Origin: Bacteroidales bacterium
GTDB lineage: Bacteria; Bacteroidota; Bacteroidia; Bacteroidales; UBA1556
Reading direction: 5' to 3'
Assembly (NCBI GenBank): GCA_029935325.1
Contig: JAOZKO010000044.1
Span: forward strand, 1 to 13,534
Length of the DNA stretch: 13,534 nucleotides
The translations under genes and the position numbers were made by a program. The notes under the pieces are model-generated. The model did not search any database. It was not told the DNA's origin and saw only the letters and a list, made by a program, of their open reading frames with translations. Every line of letters starts with the position of its first letter. Within the stretch, counting starts at the first letter, position 1. Shown piece by piece: positions 8,224 to 13,534 of this stretch.

Positions 8224-11200
8224 TTAATCAAAGGTGATATTCAACCCTAAACCACTTAATTCGTGTACCAATACATTGAATGATTCAGGAATACCTGGTT
8301 CAGGGAATGATTGTCCCTTAACAATAGCTTCGTAGGCTTTAGCTCTACCCACAACATCATCCGACTTAATAGTAAGAATTTCCTGCAATATGGTTGAAGC
8401 ACCAAATGCTTCAAGAGCCCATACTTCCATCTCTCCAAATCGCTGACCACCAAACTGTGCTTTACCTCCAAGAGGCTGCTGAGTAATCAGTGAATAAGGA
8501 CCGATAGAACGCGCATGCATCTTATCATCAATAAGGTGATGTAGTTTAATCATATATATAATTCCCACAGTAGCGAATTGGTCAAACTTACGACCAGTAC
8601 CACCATCATGTAAGCGAACTTTACCATTTTTAGGTAAGTTAGCATCATCCATATAACCGTTAATCTGATCTAGTGTAGCACCATCGAAAATAGGAGTAGC
8701 AAATTTTAATCCTAGCTTCTGACCTGCCCAACCTAAAACAGTTTCATATATCTGTCCCAAGTTCATACGAGAAGGTACACCAAGTGGATTAAGTACAATA
8801 TCTACTGTAGTTCCATCCTCAAGGAAAGGCATATCTTCTTCACGAACAACACGTGCTACAATACCTTTATTACCATGACGACCAGCCATCTTATCTCCTA
8901 CTTTAAGCTTACGCTTTTTAGCAATATAAACCTTAGCAAGTTTTACAATTCCAGCAGGTAGTTCATCACCAACGGTAAGAACAAATTTCTTACGGTTATA
9001 ATCTCCTAATATCTCCTTATACCTTGCAGTATAATTCTGAATAAGTCTTCCGATTAACGCATTCTTTGTTTTATCAGTAGTCCACTTATTAGGATTGATA
9101 TTAATATAATCTTCAACCGCGGTTAAAGCCTTTAAGGTAAACTTAGTCTTCTTAGGAATAATAACTTCTTTAAAGTTATTATATACACCTTGAGATGTTT
9201 TACCGGTAACTAATACCATTACTTTGTCAACTAATCTACCTTTTAATTCAGCAGTCCTAGCGTCAAATTCTAGTTTAAACTCATCAAGTTCCTCTTTCTC
9301 TTTACCTTTTGAACGTCTATCTTTAATAGCACGAGCAAAAAGTTTCTTTTCAAGAACAACACCTCGTAGCGAAGGAGAAGCTTTCAATGAAGCATCCTTA
9401 ACATCACCAGCTTTATCACCAAAGATTGCCCGAAGCAATTTCTCTTCAGGAGTTGGATCTGTTTCACCTTTTGGAGTAATTTTTCCTATTAATATATCAC
9501 CTTCTTTCACCTCAGCACCAATACGGATTAGACCATTTTCGTCCAAATCCTTTGTTGCATCTGTTGAAACATTAGGAATATCATTAGTTAGTTCCTCAAC
9601 TCCACGTTTAGTATCACGTACTTCAAGAGTGTACTCATCAATATGAATTGAAGTAAATACATCATCATGAACAACTTTCTCAGAGATTACAATCGCATCC
9701 TCAAAATTATATCCTTTCCAAGGCATAAATGCTACTTTAAGGTTTCTACCAAGAGCAAGTTCACCATTTCTGGTTCCATAACCCTCAGTTAAAACATCTC
9801 CTTTAGCAACCTTTTGTCCTTTACGAACCATTGGGCGGATATTAATAGAAGTATTTTGGTTGGTCTTTTTAAACTTAACCAATGTATATTCTTTTGAATC
9901 TTCAGTAAAGCTAATTAATCTTTCCTCATCAGTACGATCGTAGCGGATGATAATTTTCTTAGCATCTACATATTCAACATGTCCATCACCTTCAGCAATA
10001 ACATTTGTACGAGAATCAATAGCAGTTTGCATTTCCAAACCTGTTCCAACAATTGGAGCTTGAGGTTTCATCAAAGGCACTGCTTGACGCATCATATTAG
10101 AGCCCATCAAGGCACGGTTAGCATCATCATGCTCTAGGAAAGGAATAAGAGAAGCAGCAATGGAAGCAATTTGATTAGATGCAACATCCATCAATTGAAC
10201 ATCCGTTTTAGCTACGATAGGATAATCGGCCATTTTACGAACCTTAATCTTATCATGAGTTAATTCACCTGTTTCTACATTATATTCCTCTTTACTATGA
10301 GTAATTTTATATTCTTCTTCATCATCAGCTGTTAAGAACATTGGTGGATCATTCAATTTCACCACTCCTTCTTCAACAATTTTATATGGAGTTTCAAGGA
10401 AACCTAAAGAATTCACTTGTGAGAATACACTAAGTGAAGAAATCAAACCAATGTTTGGTCCTTCAGGGGTTTCAATAGTACATAAACGACCATAGTGAGT
10501 AAAGTGAACATCTCGAACCTCAAAACCTGCTCTTTCACGAGAAAGTCCACCTGGACCTAGGGCTGAGATTCTACGCTTATGAGTAATCTCTGATAGTGGA
10601 TTTGTTTGATCCATAAACTGAGATAGCGCATTAGTTCCAAAGAATGAATTAATTACTGATGATAATGTTTTAGCATTAATAAGCTCAATTGGTGTAAACA
10701 CCTCATTATCGCGAACATTCATTCTCTCTCTAATAGTACGAGCCATACGAGCTAAACCAACACCAAATTGATTTTGCAATTGTTCACCAACAGTACGTAC
10801 ACGACGATTACTAAGGTGGTCAATATCATCAACATCAGTTTTGGAGTTAATTAATCGTACCAAATGCTTGATGATTTCAATAATATCGCCATTAGTTAAA
10901 ACGCGGATATCTTCAGAAACATCAAGGTTTAATTTTCTATTAATTTTATATCTACCAACCATTCCAAGGTCATAACGCTTTTCAGAGAAGAAAAGGTTAT
11001 TAATAATACCCCTTGCTGTTTCCTCATCAGGTGGCTCAGCATTACGTAGCTGACGATAAATAAATTCTACAGCCTCTTTTTCAGAGTTAGATGTATCTTT
11101 CTGTAGAGTATTAAATATAATTGAGTAATCTGTAGCTGCTGAATCCTCTTTATGAAGGATAATAGTTCGTGAACCAGAATCTACAATTTCTTGTATATGC

Positions 11201-12039
11201 TGAGATTCAAGAACGGTTTCACGCTCTACAATTACTTCTGTTCTTTCAATAGAAACAACTTCACCAGTATCTTCATCAACAAAATCTTCAACCCAAGTAC
11301 GCAATACTTTAGCCGCTAATCTACGACCAAGCACACGCTTAAGTCCTGCTTTACTTACTTTTATTTCGTCAGCTAAATCAAATATTCCAAGGATATCTTT
11401 ATCACTATGGAAACCAATAGCACGAAGCAAGGTTGTAACAGGTAATTTCTTTTTACGATCGATATAAGCGTACATCACATTATTAATGTCTGTAGCAAAT
11501 TCGATCCATGATCCTTTGAAAGGAATAACACGGGCACTATATAATTGTGTTCCGTTGGCATGTCGAGACGTGCCAAAGAATACACCAGGGCTACGATGCA
11601 ATTGAGATACAATTACACGTTCAGCACCATTAATTACAAAAGTACCTTTAGGCGTCATATAAGGAATCATTCCCAAATATACATCCTGTATTTGTGTTTC
11701 AAAATCCTCATGTTCAGGATCGGTACAATAAAGTTTCAATTTAGCTTTAAGAGGTACACTATAAGACAAACCTCTCTCTAAACACTCTTTAATTGAGTAT
11801 CTTGGAGGGTCTATAAAATAGTCTAGGAACTCTAAAACAAAATTATTTCGAGCATCAGTTATCGGAAAATTTTCGGTAAACACTCTGTATAGGCCTTCAT
11901 TTCCACGACTTTCAGGAGTAGTTTCTAACTGAAAAAATTCTTTAAAGGATTTCAGTTGAATATCAAGAAAATCAGGATAGTCTATATGTTGCAGAGATGA
12001 TGCAAAGTTTATTCTTTGGTTTTGATTAATTGAAGTCAA
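8224..12039 (-). CDS. rpoB: DNA-directed RNA polymerase subunit beta (TTG start)
   Basis: This is the complete beta subunit of 1271 residues, the other large half of the polymerase active centre. The rifampicin-binding region SQFMDQTNPL to HKRRISAL is at 473-494. D477, H487, R490 and S492 (E. coli D516, H526, R529 and S531) are wild type, so no classical resistance change is seen. The motif ETPEGPNIGLI (523-533) is intact, but the residue before its Ile is Thr521 where Pro is usual (C-P-I-E). The active-site motif GDKMAGRHGNKG is at 1048-1059. A charged segment at about 905-1018 corresponds to the variable lineage insertion. The start codon is TTG (12039-12037). A stop codon lies five codons upstream in frame with no ATG between, and the N-terminal NQRINFAS agrees with recalled Bacteroides RpoB. 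The 119-base leader after rplL carries two hairpins that may tune expression. Confidence 0.98.
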   Translation of the reverse strand: MTSINQNQRINFASSLQHIDYPDFLDIQLKSFKEFFQLETTPESRGNEGLYRVFTENFPITDARNNFVLEFLDYFIDPPRYSIKECLERGLSYSVPLKAKLKLYCTDPEHEDFETQIQDVYLGMIPYMTPKGTFVINGAERVIVSQLHRSPGVFFGTSRHANGTQLYSARVIPFKGSWIEFATDINNVMYAYIDRKKKLPVTTLLRAIGFHSDKDILGIFDLADEIKVSKAGLKRVLGRRLAAKVLRTWVEDFVDEDTGEVVSIERTEVIVERETVLESQHIQEIVDSGSRTIILHKEDSAATDYSIIFNTLQKDTSNSEKEAVEFIYRQLRNAEPPDEETARGIINNLFFSEKRYDLGMVGRYKINRKLNLDVSEDIRVLTNGDIIEIIKHLVRLINSKTDVDDIDHLSNRRVRTVGEQLQNQFGVGLARMARTIRERMNVRDNEVFTPIELINAKTLSSVINSFFGTNALSQFMDQTNPLSEITHKRRISALGPGGLSRERAGFEVRDVHFTHYGRLCTIETPEGPNIGLISSLSVFSQVNSLGFLETPYKIVEEGVVKLNDPPMFLTADDEEEYKITHSKEEYNVETGELTHDKIKVRKMADYPIVAKTDVQLMDVASNQIASIAASLIPFLEHDDANRALMGSNMMRQAVPLMKPQAPIVGTGLEMQTAIDSRTNVIAEGDGHVEYVDAKKIIIRYDRTDEERLISFTEDSKEYTLVKFKKTNQNTSINIRPMVRKGQKVAKGDVLTEGYGTRNGELALGRNLKVAFMPWKGYNFEDAIVISEKVVHDDVFTSIHIDEYTLEVRDTKRGVEELTNDIPNVSTDATKDLDENGLIRIGAEVKEGDILIGKITPKGETDPTPEEKLLRAIFGDKAGDVKDASLKASPSLRGVVLEKKLFARAIKDRRSKGKEKEELDEFKLEFDARTAELKGRLVDKVMVLVTGKTSQGVYNNFKEVIIPKKTKFTLKALTAVEDYININPNKWTTDKTKNALIGRLIQNYTARYKEILGDYNRKKFVLTVGDELPAGIVKLAKVYIAKKRKLKVGDKMAGRHGNKGIVARVVREEDMPFLEDGTTVDIVLNPLGVPSRMNLGQIYETVLGWAGQKLGLKFATPIFDGATLDQINGYMDDANLPKNGKVRLHDGGTGRKFDQFATVGIIYMIKLHHLIDDKMHARSIGPYSLITQQPLGGKAQFGGQRFGEMEVWALEAFGASTILQEILTIKSDDVVGRAKAYEAIVKGQSFPEPGIPESFNVLVHELSGLGLNITFD

Positions 12040-12060
12040 GGTACGCAGTTTTTAGTAAGT

Positions 12061-12090
12061 GAAAAAAACAGAAAAATACCATAGGTATTT
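12061..12090 (-). terminator. Small hairpin plus T-rich tract between rplL and rpoB, candidate attenuator
   Basis: On the minus strand, AAATACC (12090-12084) pairs with GGTATTT (12080-12074) across a 3-base loop. The T-rich stretch TTCTGTTTTTTTC (12073-12061) follows directly. The stem has only three G-C pairs, so it may be a weak, partial terminator rather than a full stop. It lies 22 bases before the rpoB start and directly after the stronger hairpin at 12101-12134. Confidence 0.5.
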
Positions 12091-12100
12091 ATACAGGTAA

Positions 12101-12134
12101 AGACCTTAATCCCGGGGATACCGGGATAAGGTCT
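12101..12134 (-). promoter_or_regulatory. Strong hairpin in the rplL-rpoB spacer, candidate attenuator or RNA-processing site
   Basis: On the minus strand, AGACCTTATCCCGG (12134-12121) pairs with CCGGGATTAAGGTCT (12115-12101). This gives a 14-base-pair stem with one bulged base and a 5-base loop. The GC-rich inner half stands out in this AT-rich DNA. No long T tract follows immediately (TTTACC), so alone it is not a classic terminator. Its place, between the L7/L12 gene and rpoB, is where E. coli has a partial terminator and an RNase III site. I infer a similar role in lowering rpoB-rpoC output relative to the ribosomal genes or in stabilising the upstream mRNA. Confidence 0.75.
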
Positions 12135-12158
12135 AACCATATTGAAAAAATAATCTTC

Positions 12159-12533
12159 TTACTTAATCTCCACTTCAGCTCCAGCCTCTTCAAGTTGAGT
12201 CTTAAGAGCTTCAGCTTCGTCTTTAGAAATTCCTTCCTTAAGTGGAGCTGGTGCTGAATCAACCAATCCTTTTGCTTCTTTAAGACCAAGGCTGGTAAGT
12301 TCTTTTACTAATTTAACTACTGCTAATTTAGAAGAACCTGCTGCTAGAAGAATTACATCGAATTCTGTTTGCTCCTCTGCTTCTTCTTCGCCACCTGCTG
12401 CTGGTCCGGCTACTGCTACAGCTGCTGCTGCAGGCTCAATGCCATATTCGTCTTTTAATATATCAGCTAATTCGTTAACTTCTTTAACTGTTAAGTTAAC
12501 TAACTGTTCTGCAAAAGCTTTTAAATCTGCCAT
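12159..12533 (-). CDS. rplL: 50S ribosomal protein L7/L12
   Basis: This protein of 124 residues forms the mobile stalk of the large subunit, which recruits and activates translational GTPases. The N-terminal dimerisation domain (about 1-33, including LVNLTVKEVNELADIL) binds L10. An Ala/Gly/Glu-rich hinge follows at about 35-55. The globular C-terminal domain (about 56-124) has the factor-binding signature KLAVVKLVKELTSLGLKEAK (69-88) and ends in the usual EEAGAEVEIK. The family length is about 120-130. The ATG at 12533 gives the expected N-terminus. The gene follows rplJ by 66 bases, as in nearly all bacteria, and precedes rpoB by 119 bases with hairpins in between. Multiple L7/L12 copies are needed per L10, so higher expression than rplJ is expected, but I see no dedicated promoter box in the spacer. 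Confidence 0.97.
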   Translation of the reverse strand: MADLKAFAEQLVNLTVKEVNELADILKDEYGIEPAAAAVAVAGPAAGGEEEAEEQTEFDVILLAAGSSKLAVVKLVKELTSLGLKEAKGLVDSAPAPLKEGISKDEAEALKTQLEEAGAEVEIK

Positions 12534-12549
12534 TTTAATTTATTTAAGT

Positions 12550-12566
12550 GTTCTAAACAATAGAAC
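12550..12566 (-). repeat. Short inverted repeat in the rplJ-rplL spacer
   Basis: GTTCTA (12566-12561 on the minus strand) and TAGAAC (12555-12550) form a perfect 6-base stem with a 5-base loop. It ends 16 bases before the rplL ATG. A T-rich terminator tract is lacking. It could influence mRNA stability or rplL initiation, or it may be chance. Confidence 0.3.
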
Positions 12567-12599
12567 GGTTTTACAATAATAATTTATAATAATAAAAAT

Positions 12600-13127
12600 T
12601 TACTCTGAACGTTCTGACAATGTCTTAACGATTCCAGCGATAGTTGATCCTCCAGATTGAAGTGCAGAAACAACGTTTTTAGCTGGTGATTGTAATAGTC
12701 CAATGATGTCGCCGATAAGCTCGTTTTTGGATTTGATATTGGATAGAAACACCAAATTATCAGCACCAGTATAGCACATCTCTTCCACATAAGCTCCTTT
12801 AAGCTCAGGACGATTTGTTTTATACTTCTTGGTATATTCCTGAATAAGTTTTGCAGGAAGGTTACCAGTATCGGTCAGCATCAATGCTGTATTACCTTTT
12901 AAGACATCATATAATTCATCGAAGTCCTTTTCAACTTGTTCCATTGCTTTTTTCAGCAATGTGTTTTTAACAACTGACAGCTTAACACCCCTATTAAAAC
13001 ACAGGCGGCGTAAGTTACTGGTTTGCTCAGCATCAAGTCCACTGATATCTGTCAAATAGAAGATATCACTTTCTTTTAGCTGTTGAGCCAGAGTTTCTAT
13101 CAATTGTCCTTTTTCTTCTTTTTTCAT
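12600..13127 (-). CDS. rplJ: 50S ribosomal protein L10
   Basis: This protein of 175 residues anchors L7/L12 dimers to 23S rRNA at the base of the stalk. The N-terminal RNA-binding domain starts MKKEEKGQLIETLAQQL and contains FYLTDISGLDAEQTSNLRR (23-41), then the L10 signature around GVKLSVVKNTLLKKAM (47-62). The middle LKGNTALMLTD (76-86) is also typical. The C-terminal helix (about 135-175, SKNELIGDIIGLLQSPAKN onward) is where L7/L12 dimers bind. The length matches the family (about 165-180). The ATG at 13127 is 36 bases after the rplA stop, so co-transcription is expected. That space is too short for the long structured L10-binding leader known upstream of rplJ in E. coli and Bacillus, unless such a structure reaches into rplA. 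Confidence 0.97.
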   Translation of the reverse strand: MKKEEKGQLIETLAQQLKESDIFYLTDISGLDAEQTSNLRRLCFNRGVKLSVVKNTLLKKAMEQVEKDFDELYDVLKGNTALMLTDTGNLPAKLIQEYTKKYKTNRPELKGAYVEEMCYTGADNLVFLSNIKSKNELIGDIIGLLQSPAKNVVSALQSGGSTIAGIVKTLSERSE

Positions 13128-13163
13128 ATGATGGATATGTTAAAAGGTTAATTAATTGAATGA

Positions 13164-13534
13164 TTATACCATTGATTTTGTATCAATTCGAACACCCATA
13201 CTCATAGTACTAGATACAAAAACACTTTTCATATAAGTACCTTTCGCAGAGGATGGTCTCATCTTCACTACAGAATTTAATATTTCATTAGCGTTATCCA
13301 CTAATTGCTCTGTAGAGAAAGAAACTTTCCCAACGGCGGCGTGTATGATACCATGCTTGTCAACCTTAAAGTCGATTTTACCAGCTTTTACTTCGTTTAC
13401 TGCTCCTGCAATATCCATAGTAACTGTACCGGTTTTAGGATTAGGCATAAGACCTCTAGGTCCTAATATTCTTCCTAATGCACCAACTTTAGGCATAACA
13501 CTTGGCATGGTAATAACGACATCGACATCAGTCC
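13164..13534 (-). CDS. rplA: 50S ribosomal protein L1 (5' part beyond the window)
   Basis: About 122 C-terminal codons of L1 are present. The reading frame stays open to the window edge, beginning TDVDVVITMPSV, and the N-terminal half is missing. The L1 signature GRILGPRGLMPNPKTGTVT (12 to 30 residues after the first internal Met) is clear, followed by KAGKIDFKVDKHGIIHAAVG. The protein ends in VRIDTKSMV. L1 forms the mobile stalk beside the E site and binds 23S rRNA. In many bacteria it also represses its own operon by binding mRNA near the rplK start, which lies outside this window. The internal ATG at 13508 is not the real start, because conserved L1 sequence continues upstream of it. It is the first gene visible of the cluster, and rplK is expected next outside the window. 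Confidence 0.96.
   Translation of the reverse strand, partial: TDVDVVITMPSVMPKVGALGRILGPRGLMPNPKTGTVTMDIAGAVNEVKAGKIDFKVDKHGIIHAAVGKVSFSTEQLVDNANEILNSVVKMRPSSAKGTYMKSVFVSSTMSMGVRIDTKSMV

Noticed and set aside
9224..9646. Open plus-strand frame of 140 codons inside rpoB
   Set aside because: It is fully antisense to conserved RpoB coding sequence, is serine-rich as expected from the reverse of this coding strand, and has no recognisable domain.
12089..12289. Minus-strand 66-codon frame overlapping the end of rplL and the spacer
   Set aside because: It is a shifted frame of rplL whose Leu/Lys-rich product arises from rplL codons, and it runs through the hairpin.
12584..12790. Minus-strand 68-codon frame inside rplJ
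   Set aside because: It is a shifted-frame shadow of the L10 C-terminal coding region with no family resemblance.

Overview
This is an AT-rich chromosomal segment that looks like a member of the Bacteroidota. The evidence is: (i) promoter-like TAnnTTTG boxes of the Bacteroidota sigma factor ahead of both plus-strand genes; (ii) no purine-rich Shine-Dalgarno sequences ahead of strongly expressed ribosomal genes; (iii) RpoB and RpoC sequences of Bacteroidota type, for example NALSQFMDQTNPL in the rifampicin region; (iv) a DUF3467 gene directly after rpoC, an arrangement I recall as common in this phylum. Genus and species cannot be named from the sequence alone.

Layout. The left quarter (1-3356) carries two plus-strand genes, each with its own putative promoter. 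The first encodes a 404-residue AAA-type ATPase of the AAA_14/DUF4143 kind. The second encodes a 618-residue membrane nucleotide-sugar 4,6-dehydratase of the FlaA1/PglF/WbpM/CapD family, expected to start synthesis of a modified sugar for a surface polysaccharide or glycan. A short AT-rich convergent junction (3357-3427) follows.

The rest of the window (3428-13534) is the minus-strand ribosomal-protein/RNA-polymerase ('rif') cluster. In transcription order it is rplA (5' part beyond the window), rplJ, rplL, rpoB, rpoC and a small DUF3467 gene. It makes the L1 stalk, the L10-L7/L12 stalk, and the beta and beta' subunits of RNA polymerase. Two intergenic spaces hold clear RNA structures: tandem hairpins between rplL and rpoB, where a partial terminator or processing site can set the ratio of ribosomal stalk to polymerase, and a strong intrinsic-terminator hairpin between rpoC and the DUF3467 gene.

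No gene-free stretch exceeds about 200 bases. There are no tRNA or rRNA genes, CRISPR arrays, insertion sequences or phage genes. Overall this is a conserved housekeeping locus beside two accessory-type genes. I do not see a new multi-gene system. The points most worth a second look are the DUF3467 gene behind the rpoC terminator, the rplL-rpoB hairpins, the TTG start of rpoB, and a Pro-to-Thr change in a highly conserved RpoB motif.
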